Assembly: GCA_020725025.1 (NCBI GenBank)
Contig: DYFV01000010.1
Coordinates: 37,659 to 101,658, forward strand
DNA: 64,000 nt
Reading direction: 5' to 3'
Source of the DNA: Azoarcus sp.
GTDB taxonomy: Bacteria; Pseudomonadota; Gammaproteobacteria; Burkholderiales; Rhodocyclaceae
A model generated the notes under the pieces. It had not been told where the DNA came from, ran no database searches, and worked only from the letters and a program-made list of their open reading frames with translations. The position numbers and the translations under genes are program-made. Positions 18,605 through 27,923 of this stretch are shown piece after piece (position 1 is the first letter of the stretch; each line of letters begins with the position of its first letter).

Positions 18605-18943
18605 ATGGTCGAGCGCGTAGTGGCCACCAAAGGCGCCCTGGCATTGCTGGCCCGGCTTCGCGAGAAGCACGGGCCGCTGGTGTTGCATCAGTCGGAAGGC
18701 TGGCGCGAAGGCGCCTCGCCCGCGTGCGTGCCGCGGGCGCGCTTCACTGCCGGCATCTCGGATCGGCTGCTGGGCGAGATCGGCGACTGCCCGATCTACG
18801 TGAGCAGGAGTCACGAGGCGTACTGGCGCTACGCCCAGCTCATCATCGACGCGGCCGAGGACGGCGGCGAAGCGGCGGGCGGCATCTTCCGGGCCCGCTC
18901 GCGGCGCTTCGACACCGAGGAATGGGCGACGCTGGGGGGGTAG
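18605..18943 (+). CDS. DUF779-like protein
   Basis: RVVATKGALALLARLREKHGPLVLHQSEG...ACVPRARF...GEIGDCPIYVSRSHEAYWRYAQLIIDA. Confidence 0.75.
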   Translation: MVERVVATKGALALLARLREKHGPLVLHQSEGWREGASPACVPRARFTAGISDRLLGEIGDCPIYVSRSHEAYWRYAQLIIDAAEDGGEAAGGIFRARSRRFDTEEWATLGG

Positions 18944-19059
18944 CGCTGCACTGGCCTCCTCGCCTGTCCTGTGCCGGCGGGACCTGAAAGGGATCCTCCG
19001 CCCGGTTCGCGATTGCCTATGCCGGATGCCTTGGCTAGACTCCGTCCCATTCCAACGAC

Positions 19060-19995
19060 ATGGCGACGGACATGCAGCTTGGGCAGGCCCTCATCGAGAA
19101 CGTGGAGAAGGTCATCATCGGCAAGCGGCCGGTGATCGAGCTGGCGGTGGTGGCGCTGCTGTGCCGCGGCCATCTGCTGCTGGAGGACGTGCCGGGAACC
19201 GGCAAGACCATGCTCGCGCGGGCGCTGGCCCGCTCGCTCGCGCTGGAGTCGCGGCGCCTGCAATGCACGCCCGATCTGCTGCCCTCCGATGTGACCGGGG
19301 TGCCGGTGTTCAACCAGAAGACGGCGGAGTTCGAGTTCCGTCCGGGACCGGTGTTCACCAACGTGCTGCTGGCCGACGAGATCAACCGTGCCACCCCGCG
19401 GGCCCAGTCGGCACTGCTCGAATGCATGGAGGAGTTCCACGTCAGCGTGGACGGGCGCACCTACGAGCTTCCCGCGGTGTTCATGGTGCTGGCCACCCAG
19501 AACCCGATCGAGATGGCCGGGACCTACGTGCTCCCCGAGGCTCAGCTCGACCGCTTCTTCATGCGGCTTTCCGTCGGCTATCCGAGCCCGGAGGAGGAGG
19601 TGCGCATCCTCCAGGCGCAATCGGCGGGCCATCCGATCGAGCGGCTCGCGCCGGTGCTCACCGAGTCCGAATTCCTCGCCGCGCGCGACGCGGTGCGCGC
19701 CGTCCACGTCGAGCCCGCCGTGGCCGACTACGCCGCCCGCATCGTCGCGGCGACCCGCGAGCATCCCGATCTTCGCCTCGGCGCGAGCCCGCGCGGCACC
19801 CTGGCCCTGTACCGGGCGGCCCAGGGGCTCGCCTGGCTGCGGGGGCGCGACTTCGTGTCGCCCGATCTGGTCAAGGCGGCGGTGGCGCCGGTGCTCGCGC
19901 ACCGCCTCATCCTCAAGCCCCAGGCCGCCGCCGCCGGGCGCGGCGCGAACCAGGTGCTCGCCGACGTGATGGGCCGGGTGCCGGTACCGGTGTGA
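19060..19995 (+). CDS. MoxR family AAA+ ATPase
   Basis: LLEDVPGTGKTMLARALARSL, ADEINRATPRAQSALLECMEE, ATQNPIEMAGTYVLPEAQLDRF. Confidence 0.95.
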   Translation: MATDMQLGQALIENVEKVIIGKRPVIELAVVALLCRGHLLLEDVPGTGKTMLARALARSLALESRRLQCTPDLLPSDVTGVPVFNQKTAEFEFRPGPVFTNVLLADEINRATPRAQSALLECMEEFHVSVDGRTYELPAVFMVLATQNPIEMAGTYVLPEAQLDRFFMRLSVGYPSPEEEVRILQAQSAGHPIERLAPVLTESEFLAARDAVRAVHVEPAVADYAARIVAATREHPDLRLGASPRGTLALYRAAQGLAWLRGRDFVSPDLVKAAVAPVLAHRLILKPQAAAAGRGANQVLADVMGRVPVPV

Positions 19996-20005
19996 GCGTG
20001 CTCCG

Positions 20006-21322
20006 GTGAATCCGCCGCCCGCCACCGCCACCCTGCCCGCGCCGACGGGCGAGGGCGTGGGCACGACCGCCTGGGTGCAGCGCCATGTGCGCCCGCTGGT
20101 GTTGGCCGCCCTGACCCTCACGGCCTACTTTGCGGCGATGAACCGCCATCAGCCGCTGCTGTGGGCCGTCGCGGCCTTGCTGCTCGCGACGCTCGTGGTC
20201 GGGCTCGCCTGGCCGCACTGGCTCGTGCGGCGCCTGTCGGTCGAGCGCAGCGGTCCGCTGCGGGCCCAGGAAGGCGAGACCATCCGGCTCACCGTGCGGG
20301 TGCGCAATCACGGGGTGCTGCCGCGCGCGATGATCGAGCTGGTCGATCGCCTGCCGTTCGTCGGCGCCGCCCGCGGGGAGGTCACGCCCTCCGTGGTGCT
20401 GGGTCAGGTCGCCTGGGTGCCGGCCGGGGCGGAGCGGGTGGTGCCGGTGGACGTGGCGGCCGAGAAGCGCGGGCTTTACCGGCTGGGGCCGGTGGGCCTC
20501 GCCTCGCGCTTTCCACTGGGGCTCGCCGAAGCGCGTCACGTGCGCGACACGGCTGCGGACACCCTCACCATCTATCCGGAGGTGTTTCCGATCGCGGCGC
20601 TTCCGTTGCGCGGTGCGCCCGCGCTCCTGCATCGCGGCAGCCTGCGGCTCACCGACGGAGCGGGCAGCAGCGAGTTCATCGGACTGCGCGAGTACCGCCC
20701 GGGCGACAGCCCGCGGCACATCCACTGGCCGAGCAGCGCGCGCAGCAACGAGCTGATGGTGCGCGAGCTCGAGCCGCAGGCGGCTGCCGCGCTCTGTCTC
20801 GTCCTCGACCAGCATCCCCTCGCCAACCTCGGACGCGGCCGCGAGTCGAGCTTCGAGGTGGCGGTGCGCATCGCCGCCTCGATGGCACGCTTCGCCCTCC
20901 TGAACGGCATGCCGGTGCGCCTGGTGGGGCGGGGCCGCGAGCCGCTGGAGATTCCGGCGGGCGGCGGCGACGCGCATTTCCAGCGCATCCTCGACGCGCT
21001 GGCCGTGGTCGCCGCGGACGGCTCCCGGCCTTACACCGAAGCTCTGGAGGAGGTCGCGCGCTCGGTGACGCGGGGCGAGACGGTGGTGAGCTTCCACAAC
21101 GAGCTCGTGGCGCCGGGGCGAGCACCCGTGGCGCTCGGCGCGCTGGCGCTGCTCGCCGCGCGGGGCGCGCACCTCCTCGCGGTGCGCTTCGATCCCGACT
21201 CCTTCGCCGGGACGGCGGCGCGCACCGGTGGCGACCCCATCACGGCGGGGCTGCGCGAGCTCGGCGCCGAGGTGGTCACGGTGCGCCGCGGCGACGATCT
21301 CGCAGCCCTGTTCAACCCATGA
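20006..21322 (+). CDS. DUF58 domain-containing protein
   Basis: GLREYRPGDSPRHIHWPSSARSNELMVRELE signature. Confidence 0.92.
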   Translation: MNPPPATATLPAPTGEGVGTTAWVQRHVRPLVLAALTLTAYFAAMNRHQPLLWAVAALLLATLVVGLAWPHWLVRRLSVERSGPLRAQEGETIRLTVRVRNHGVLPRAMIELVDRLPFVGAARGEVTPSVVLGQVAWVPAGAERVVPVDVAAEKRGLYRLGPVGLASRFPLGLAEARHVRDTAADTLTIYPEVFPIAALPLRGAPALLHRGSLRLTDGAGSSEFIGLREYRPGDSPRHIHWPSSARSNELMVRELEPQAAAALCLVLDQHPLANLGRGRESSFEVAVRIAASMARFALLNGMPVRLVGRGREPLEIPAGGGDAHFQRILDALAVVAADGSRPYTEALEEVARSVTRGETVVSFHNELVAPGRAPVALGALALLAARGAHLLAVRFDPDSFAGTAARTGGDPITAGLRELGAEVVTVRRGDDLAALFNP

Positions 21323-22701
21323 AAGTGCAGGTCCCGCTCGCCCACGGCCCGGCCTACCTGGGGCTCTTCGCCTGCCTGATGCTGGGGGTGCTCGCCAACG
21401 CCTTTCTCGACATCGAGTACGGCAGCTTCGGCCTGGAGGCGGGATTCTGGGCCGTCGCCTTCGGCCTCACCCTGCACCTCGGCTGGCGCCAGCAGGGGGA
21501 GGCGAGCGACGCGGGGCGGTCGTGGCAGCGGCGCGTCCTGGTCCTGATGCTGGTGCTCTTCTTCCTCGTCTTCCTGCCGACGTGGGGGATGCCGCGGGCG
21601 GGCATCTACCTGCTGTGCGGTCTGCAGGCGGCGCAGAACTGCGTCACCACCACGCGCCGGCAGTTCCAGTACGGGCTGGTCGTCTCGGTGGTGCTGGTGC
21701 TGTTCGCCTCGTCCCACGGGCGGGCCGACTGGACGCTGCTCTTCTACGTGCTGCCCTACGTGGTGGCGGTGGTGGTGACGCTGGTGGCGGAGCAGGTCGG
21801 CTACCGCAGCCGCCAGATCGAGGCCGAAAGCCTCGCCATGGCGCGCGTGCCCGGCCAGGGACTCGCCGTGCTGGCGGCCTCCCTGGTCATCCTGAGCCTT
21901 GCCGGACTCCTCTACGCGGTGACACCGCAGGCGAGCTGGTCGTCCCTGTCGTGGCGCCACGGCCTGCCCGGCGGCGTGACGGTGGGCCCGGGAGAGGCGG
22001 CGTCCGTCGAGCCGGGAGGCGCGGGCGCAGGCGGCGGCGCGGGAGGTGCCGCGGAAGGTGGGGCCGGGGGCGCCCGGCGTTCCGACTGGCCGACCCCGGC
22101 CGAGATGCGCGAGGCCGCGCGACGACCCGGCATGCCGGGCTGGCAGGCGGCGACCATCGAGGCGATGGCCGACGGGCTGGAGTGGCTGGAGCAGGCGACC
22201 GCCCCCATGCGCGAGAAGCTGCGCGACCTGCTGGACGCCCTGCGGCAGTGGCTCGACGCGCACCGCGCCGAGCTCGCGATGGCGGCCCTGGCGCTCCTGA
22301 TCCTCGCGCTGCTCGCCGCCGCCGCCTTCCTGTTGCGCGAGACGCGGCCGATCGCCTGGGCCCGTACCCGCGCCGACTACGTCCTCGTGGCCCTGCTCGG
22401 CCTGCACGGCGAGGGCCACGCCGCGGTCCGCCGCATTCATGCCGCGAGCGAGCGCTTCTTCGATTTCCTCGGCGAAGGGCGCCCGGCCGCGATGGACCTG
22501 AGTACTTATCTGCACCGCCTCGACGGGCGCTTCCATGGAGCGCACGAGGACCTGGTGCAACTCGTCGGCATCGTCGAACGGGTCCGCTATGGCGGGGCGC
22601 TGCCCGATCCGGAGGAGGTCGCGACGATGCGGGCGAGCTACCGCCGCCTGTTCCGGCGGCTCCGGGACCAGGGGCTCACTTCAACAGCCGCCGCCGCGTG
22701 A
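21319..22701 (+). CDS. TgpA-like membrane protein (DUF3488/DUF4129-type ends) without a visible transglutaminase core
   Basis: N-terminal multi-TM region, Gly/Ala-rich linker, TM helix, C-terminal DUF4129-like segment; downstream of MoxR and DUF58. Confidence 0.68.
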   Translation: MKVQVPLAHGPAYLGLFACLMLGVLANAFLDIEYGSFGLEAGFWAVAFGLTLHLGWRQQGEASDAGRSWQRRVLVLMLVLFFLVFLPTWGMPRAGIYLLCGLQAAQNCVTTTRRQFQYGLVVSVVLVLFASSHGRADWTLLFYVLPYVVAVVVTLVAEQVGYRSRQIEAESLAMARVPGQGLAVLAASLVILSLAGLLYAVTPQASWSSLSWRHGLPGGVTVGPGEAASVEPGGAGAGGGAGGAAEGGAGGARRSDWPTPAEMREAARRPGMPGWQAATIEAMADGLEWLEQATAPMREKLRDLLDALRQWLDAHRAELAMAALALLILALLAAAAFLLRETRPIAWARTRADYVLVALLGLHGEGHAAVRRIHAASERFFDFLGEGRPAAMDLSTYLHRLDGRFHGAHEDLVQLVGIVERVRYGGALPDPEEVATMRASYRRLFRRLRDQGLTSTAAAA

Positions 22702-23473
22702 GGGCGAGCGCCACCCAGAACGCGACCACCCCGTAGGCCGCCAGCACGGCCACGTGCAGCGCGATCGCCTGCGGCACCGCGCCCATCAGGAGCGGGCGGG
22801 CGAGCGCCACCGCGTGGGTGAGCGGCAGCAGGTCCGTCACCGCGCGCAGCGCGGGGGGCAACTGCTCGACCGGGAAGAATACCCCCGACACCAGGGTCAT
22901 CGGCGTGACGAAGAGGGTGAAGTAGTACATGAAGAAGTCGTAGCTCGGGGCGAGGGCGGTCATGACCAGCCCGAGGGCGGCGAAGACGAGGCCGATGAGG
23001 AAGACGAGCGGCAGCAGCCACAGGGCGTAGCGTGTCTCCACCAGGCCGAAGAGCACCACCACCAGCAGGATCGCCGCGCCCGACAGCAGCGCCTTGGAGG
23101 CGGCCCACACCAGCTCGGCCAGGACCACGTCGTCGAGGTCGATGGGGGCGTTCATGATCGCCTCCCAGGTCTTCTGCACGTGCATGCGCGAGAAGCCCGA
23201 GTAGAGCACCTCGAAGGACGCGCTGTTCATGGTCGAGTAGCACACCATGCCGGCGGCCAGGAAGCTGATGTAGGGCACGCCCGCCACCTCGCCCACCAGC
23301 ATGCCGATGCCGAAGCCCAGGCCGAAGAGATAGATCACCGGGTCGGCCAGGTTGCCGAGCACCGAGGGCAGGGCGAGTTTGCGCCACACCAGGAAGTTGC
23401 GCTGCCACACCGGCACGAAACGCAGCGAGAAGCGCGGGGCGCGCCAGGGTGAGCCGGCGATCGAGCGCTCCAT
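22676..23473 (-). CDS. ABC-2 type transporter permease, NodJ-like
   Basis: VLGNLADPVIYLFGLGFGIGMLVG, FFPVEQLPPALRAVTDLLPLTHAVALARPLL. Confidence 0.9.
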   Translation of the reverse strand: MERSIAGSPWRAPRFSLRFVPVWQRNFLVWRKLALPSVLGNLADPVIYLFGLGFGIGMLVGEVAGVPYISFLAAGMVCYSTMNSASFEVLYSGFSRMHVQKTWEAIMNAPIDLDDVVLAELVWAASKALLSGAAILLVVVLFGLVETRYALWLLPLVFLIGLVFAALGLVMTALAPSYDFFMYYFTLFVTPMTLVSGVFFPVEQLPPALRAVTDLLPLTHAVALARPLLMGAVPQAIALHVAVLAAYGVVAFWVALALTRRRLLK

Positions 23474-23476
23474 GCC

Positions 23477-24445
23477 TCAGTCCCTCAGCTCGCGCCCGGT
23501 GAGCTTGAGGAACACGTCCTCCAGGTTGGCCGGGCGATGCAGGTAGCGCAGGTCGGGCTGCCCGGCCAGGTGGGCGATGAGGGGGGCGGCGTCGTCCACG
23601 TAGCAGAAGGCGGTCTCGCCGCTCACCTCGAAGCGGCGGGCAAGTCCCGCGGCGTGAGCGGCGGCCCAGGCGGCGGCGCCACCGCCGTTCCATTCACCGA
23701 AGACCTCCACCACCTGCGGCTCGATGTGGGCGGCGATGACCTCGCGGGGGCTGCCCTGGGTGAGGATGCGCCCGGCGTCCAGGATGGCCAGCCGATCGGC
23801 GAGGCGCTCGGCCTCGTCCATGAAGTGGGTGGTGAGAAGCACCGTGGTGCCGCTGCGGATCAGTTGCTTGAGCCGGTCCCAGATGAGGTGGCGGGCCTGG
23901 GGGTCGAGGCCGGTGGTGGGCTCGTCCAGCACCAGCAGCTCGGGGTCGTTCACCAGCGCGCGGGCGAGGGTGAGGCGGCGCTTCATGCCCCCCGAGAGCG
24001 ACTGGATGCGCGCGTCGCGCTTGCCCTCCAGGCCGGCGAAGGCCAGCAGCCGCGGGATGCGCTCGGCGATGACCGCCTCCGGGATGCCGAAGTAGCGGCC
24101 GTAGACCACCAGGTTCTCGGCGCAGGTGAAGTCCGGATCCAGGCTGTCCTGCTGGGGGACGATCCCGACCCGCATGCGCGCCTCGCGCGCACGGGCGGGC
24201 ACCGGCAGGCCGCACAGGCCGAGCTCGCCGGCCGAGGGGGCGGACAGCCCCAGCGCGCAGCGCAAGGTCGTGGTCTTGCCCGCGCCGTTGGGGCCCAGCA
24301 GGGTGAAGCATTCGCCGGCGGCGAGGGTGAGGTCGATGCCCGCCACCACCTCGTTGTCGCCATAGCGCTTCCTCAGCCCGCGCACGGTGAGCGGGGAGGG
24401 GCGCAGCCCCTCCGCAGCCCGGCGTTCAGCGGCGGCGCTCAGCAT
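23477..24445 (-). CDS. ABC transporter ATP-binding protein, NodI-like
   Basis: LLGPNGAGKTTTLRCALG, LSGGMKRRLTLARALVNDPELLVLDEPTTGLDPQARH. Confidence 0.94.
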   Translation of the reverse strand: MLSAAAERRAAEGLRPSPLTVRGLRKRYGDNEVVAGIDLTLAAGECFTLLGPNGAGKTTTLRCALGLSAPSAGELGLCGLPVPARAREARMRVGIVPQQDSLDPDFTCAENLVVYGRYFGIPEAVIAERIPRLLAFAGLEGKRDARIQSLSGGMKRRLTLARALVNDPELLVLDEPTTGLDPQARHLIWDRLKQLIRSGTTVLLTTHFMDEAERLADRLAILDAGRILTQGSPREVIAAHIEPQVVEVFGEWNGGGAAAWAAAHAAGLARRFEVSGETAFCYVDDAAPLIAHLAGQPDLRYLHRPANLEDVFLKLTGRELRD

Positions 24446-24449
24446 GGGC

Positions 24450-25061
24450 TCAGCCCATCGGCGGGACCGTGCTCGCGAAGCTCTCGCGCGCGAAGAGCCG
24501 CTCGGCGAGCTGCGCGAGGGACGGGTAGCGGGTACGCCAGCCGTGGTCGGGGAAGCGCAGGTCGAGATAGGCGAGGGCGACGCCCACCGCGATGTCGCCG
24601 AGGGTGAGGCTGTCGCCGTGCATCCAGGTGCGGCCGGTGGCGCGCCGCTCCAGCTCGGCCAGGCCGCGGTCGATCTTCTCCTTCTGGCGCCCGATCTCGC
24701 GGTCGCTGCGCTCGCCGTCGGGGCGGCGCGATTCGAGCAACGCGGCGACCGCCGCGTCGGTGACGCCGTCGGCCAGCGCCTCGACCTGGCGTACCCGCAC
24801 GCGCTCCAGGGGGTCGCCCGGCAGCATGTGCGGCGCGACGTTGAGCGCCTCGAGGTAGCCCGCCACCACCGGCGAGTCGAAGAAGACTTCGCCGCCTTCG
24901 GTGACGAGGGCGGGGACCTTGCCGAGGGGGTTCACCTCGGGCACGCGGGTGTTCACCTCCCATGGCGAGTCCACCACGAGCTCGAAGGGCAGGGCCTTCT
25001 CGGCGAGCAGGATGCGGATCTTGCGGGCGTAAGGGCTGGTGAGCGAGGCGAAGAGCTTCAT
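24450..25061 (-). CDS. Glutathione S-transferase family protein
   Basis: MKLFASLTSPYARKIRILLAEKALPFELV, NPLGKVPALV. Confidence 0.93.
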   Translation of the reverse strand: MKLFASLTSPYARKIRILLAEKALPFELVVDSPWEVNTRVPEVNPLGKVPALVTEGGEVFFDSPVVAGYLEALNVAPHMLPGDPLERVRVRQVEALADGVTDAAVAALLESRRPDGERSDREIGRQKEKIDRGLAELERRATGRTWMHGDSLTLGDIAVGVALAYLDLRFPDHGWRTRYPSLAQLAERLFARESFASTVPPMG

Positions 25062-25104
25062 TGCGTCTCCTTGTCCTGGATATGGCCGGGTTGCGGGCGC
25101 CGCG

Positions 25105-25752
25105 TCAAACCGGCGCGAAGGTTCGCGCGATGAGATCGCGGATCACGTGGAGCTTGCCGTGGAAGAAGTGGTCGGCACCGGGCACCAGCACCACCGGCAG
25201 ATCCTGCGGGCGTGCCCATTCGAGCACGTTGGCGAGCGGAACGTTCTCGTCGAGCTCGCCGTGAATCACCAGCGTGTGGTTCGGAACCGGCTCGGTGGTA
25301 TAGCTGCGCGCGCCCTTCACATGGCCCGCGGCGGTACCCACCAGCACGATGCGCTGGGGCGGCGTCATGCCGCCGGCGAGCCGCTGTGCGACCCGGGTCT
25401 GCACGAACGCACCGAAGGAGAAGCCGCCCAGGGCGATCGGCAGGAAGCCCCAGCGCGACTGCGCCCACGCGATCACCGCGAGCATGTCCTCGGTCTCCGC
25501 ATCGCCGTGGTCGTGCGTCCCCTCGCTCTTGCCCACCCCGCGGAAGTTCGGTCGCACCGCGGCGTAACCCAGGTCGCGGAAGCTGCGCGCCAGGGTGTGG
25601 GCGACCTTGTTGGTGTTGGCGCCCGAGAAGAGCGGGTGGGGATGGCACACCAGGGCGATCCCGCGCACCGTCTCCGGGGCGTCGATGAGCACCTCGATGT
25701 CGCCGTCCGGGCCCCGCAGCAGGGCGTGCTCGGTCGGAAGCGGCCGGCTCAT
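25105..25752 (-). CDS. Alpha/beta hydrolase (dienelactone hydrolase-like)
   Basis: LVCHPHPLFSGANTNKVAHTLARSF, GGFSFGAFV, VPGADHFFHGKL. Confidence 0.88.
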   Translation of the reverse strand: MSRPLPTEHALLRGPDGDIEVLIDAPETVRGIALVCHPHPLFSGANTNKVAHTLARSFRDLGYAAVRPNFRGVGKSEGTHDHGDAETEDMLAVIAWAQSRWGFLPIALGGFSFGAFVQTRVAQRLAGGMTPPQRIVLVGTAAGHVKGARSYTTEPVPNHTLVIHGELDENVPLANVLEWARPQDLPVVLVPGADHFFHGKLHVIRDLIARTFAPV

Positions 25753-26069
25753 GGCTGGTCCGGCAGCTGCAGGCGGGCGACGACCCGGCCGTTCACCAGG
25801 TGCTCGTCGATGATCTCGTCGATGTCTTCCTTGTCCAGGTAGGTGTACCAGACGTTGTCGGGGTACACCACCAGCACCGGTCCTTCGTCGCAGCGGTCCA
25901 GGCAGCCCGCCTTGTTGATGCGCACCTTGCCGCGTCCCTTGAGGCCGAGCGCGCCGATGCGGTCCTTGGCATAGGTCTGCATCTCGGTTGCCTTGTGGTT
26001 GTTGCAGCAGGTGTCGCCGGGCTGGCGCTGGTTGCAGCAGAAGAACACGTGATGCTTGAAATAGCTCAT
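25749..26069 (-). CDS. Thioredoxin-like (2Fe-2S) ferredoxin
   Basis: HVFFCCNQRQPGDTCCNNHKA...VRINKAGCLDRCDEGPVLVVYPDNVWY. Confidence 0.9.
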   Translation of the reverse strand: MSYFKHHVFFCCNQRQPGDTCCNNHKATEMQTYAKDRIGALGLKGRGKVRINKAGCLDRCDEGPVLVVYPDNVWYTYLDKEDIDEIIDEHLVNGRVVARLQLPDQP

Positions 26070-26142
26070 CGGGAACTCTCCGTGGGACGGTCTCGGCCGC
26101 CCGGGTTCTGGGACCGATCGATTATACGGGCGCTCGCCGCAA

Positions 26143-27222
26143 TTACCGTTCCGTGAGGTGCTCGCCGCGCCACAGGCCGAGCGCCGCGAGGTAGCCGAGC
26201 GCGAGGAAGGGCCAGGCGGTGGCCACCAGCCCGGTGAGCCCGTGGAAGTTGAGGAAGCTGCCCTGGCGCATCGGCCCCTGGTCGAACAGCAGGTAGGGGT
26301 CGTGGGGCAGGATGTTGGTGAGGACGGTGGCGGCGAGCAGCGCCACGCCGGCCAGCGCGTGCTGCTGCAGGCGCGGCAGGAAGAGCGCGACGGCCAGCAG
26401 CGGCGCGCCCCACATCAGGCCGCGCCGGGCGCCCTGGGTGAGCCAGGGCATGGCATCGGCGGCCGGAACGAAGAGGGTCACCGCGAGCGCCTTGGCACCC
26501 AGGCCGAGGGCGAGCACGAACAGGATGAGCCAGGGACTCGCCCGGCGGGTGATGCAGCGCGTGAACAGGCCAACGCCCACCAGCGCCAGCGCGACCAGGG
26601 CCGCCTCCAGCCCGATGAAGCGCTCGGGATCGAAGTGCAGCGGGGTGGCGAGGCCCAGGGCCTGGCGCAGATCGCCGCTGCCGAAGAGGAAGTTGCCAGG
26701 GATGAGCTGGGTGAGGAGCCACAGGCCGAGCAGCACCAATCCCATGTCCCCGACGTGCCCGGCCACGATCCGCTCCGAACGCCAGCGGTGCAGCCAGCCG
26801 CGTTCGTCGAAGAGCGCATGGCCCCAGCACAGGCCCAGCAGCGCGCCCAGGAGCCCGCCGGCCGTGTTGCATGCGAGGTCCACGTTGGACGAGACGCGCG
26901 AGGGCAGGAAGTTCTGCAGCGTCTCCAGGCCCAGGCTCAACGCCGCCGCGATCAGGGTGGCGACGAGGACGACGCCCGCGCGTCCCAGGCGGCCCGGTAT
27001 CGCGGGCACCAGGACGAAGCCGAAAGGTACGTAGCCCAGCACGTTGAGGACGAGGTCGACCCCGCGGTAATACTTCGGCCACGGCGCCGTAAGGTAATCG
27101 AACAGCGGCAGTCCGGTGAGCTTCCAGCCGGTCAGCGGATGCAGGCAGGCATAGGCGACGAGCAGCGCATAGGCGAGGGCGAGGTTGCGCGGCAAGGTCG
27201 GCGCGGTGCGCGCGGCAGACAT
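26143..27222 (-). CDS. VanZ-like family protein
   Basis: DLVLNVLGYVPFGFVLVP and FLPSRVSSNVDLACNTAGGLLGALLG. Confidence 0.85.
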   Translation of the reverse strand: MSAARTAPTLPRNLALAYALLVAYACLHPLTGWKLTGLPLFDYLTAPWPKYYRGVDLVLNVLGYVPFGFVLVPAIPGRLGRAGVVLVATLIAAALSLGLETLQNFLPSRVSSNVDLACNTAGGLLGALLGLCWGHALFDERGWLHRWRSERIVAGHVGDMGLVLLGLWLLTQLIPGNFLFGSGDLRQALGLATPLHFDPERFIGLEAALVALALVGVGLFTRCITRRASPWLILFVLALGLGAKALAVTLFVPAADAMPWLTQGARRGLMWGAPLLAVALFLPRLQQHALAGVALLAATVLTNILPHDPYLLFDQGPMRQGSFLNFHGLTGLVATAWPFLALGYLAALGLWRGEHLTER

Positions 27223-27293
27223 CGGGCGGATCCGGGGGCGGAGGATGGATGGACCGATTCTAGCCGGGCGCTGCGGCCGGCGCCGAGCGATCC

Positions 27294-27389
27294 GCGTAGG
27301 CCGGATGGAGCGCAGCGGAATCCGGGGGCGACGGTGAGGCGCTGGCCGCCATCCCAGGATTCCGGCCCGCGGCCTGCATCCGGGCCACG
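27294..27389. repeat. Dispersed intergenic repeat, direct plus inverted unit
   Basis: GCGTAGGCCGGATGGAGCGCAGCGGAATCCGGG followed by a degenerate inverted copy CCAGGATTCCGGCCCGCGGCCTGCATCCGGGCCACG. Confidence 0.8.
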
Positions 27390-27400
27390 AAGTCCGCGGA

Positions 27401-27901
27401 TCAGCCGGCGAAAGGCAGGCGGCGCGCCGTCTCGCGGCCGCGGGACGGCGGCCGCAGCCGGCTCAGCACCGCTGCCGGGCCGTAGCGCGTCTGCAGCGCC
27501 TCCCAGTCCACCGCGTCGAGGGTGTTCTTGACCAGCAGGCCGAGGTCGGTGTCGCCTTCCATGCGCAGGCGCCGTCCGAAGAAGAGCGTGTCCGCGTCCT
27601 CTTCCCTCAGTGCGAGCGCCAGGTAGTCGCGCACGTTGGCGCTCAGGGTGAGATCGGGCGTGGTGCCGCCGGCGTGCGGGCGGAAGGCGCCGCGGGCGAG
27701 GGTGAAGTCGAGGGTGAGGCCGGCATCGTCCACCTTCAGGCGCAGGTGCCGTCCTTCCAGCGGAGCGAGGTCGTCCCGCGGCAGGATGCGGCCGAGGGCG
27801 AGGTTCAGCCCCAGGGTGAGCGCGAGCGTGGGCGGGCGCTGCGGCAGGCGCGCGGCGAGCCGGGCGAGCAGGGTGAAGGCGGGTATGCGCAGGGCGGTCA
27901 T
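27401..27901 (-). CDS. ubiT: UbiT, SCP2-domain ubiquinone biosynthesis accessory factor
   Basis: SCP2-like domain (DADTLFFGRRLRMEGDTDLGLLVKNTLDAVD), directly downstream of ubiV. Confidence 0.85.
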   Translation of the reverse strand: MTALRIPAFTLLARLAARLPQRPPTLALTLGLNLALGRILPRDDLAPLEGRHLRLKVDDAGLTLDFTLARGAFRPHAGGTTPDLTLSANVRDYLALALREEDADTLFFGRRLRMEGDTDLGLLVKNTLDAVDWEALQTRYGPAAVLSRLRPPSRGRETARRLPFAG

Positions 27902-27923
27902 GAAGGCGGCTCCGGGAGCGGAT

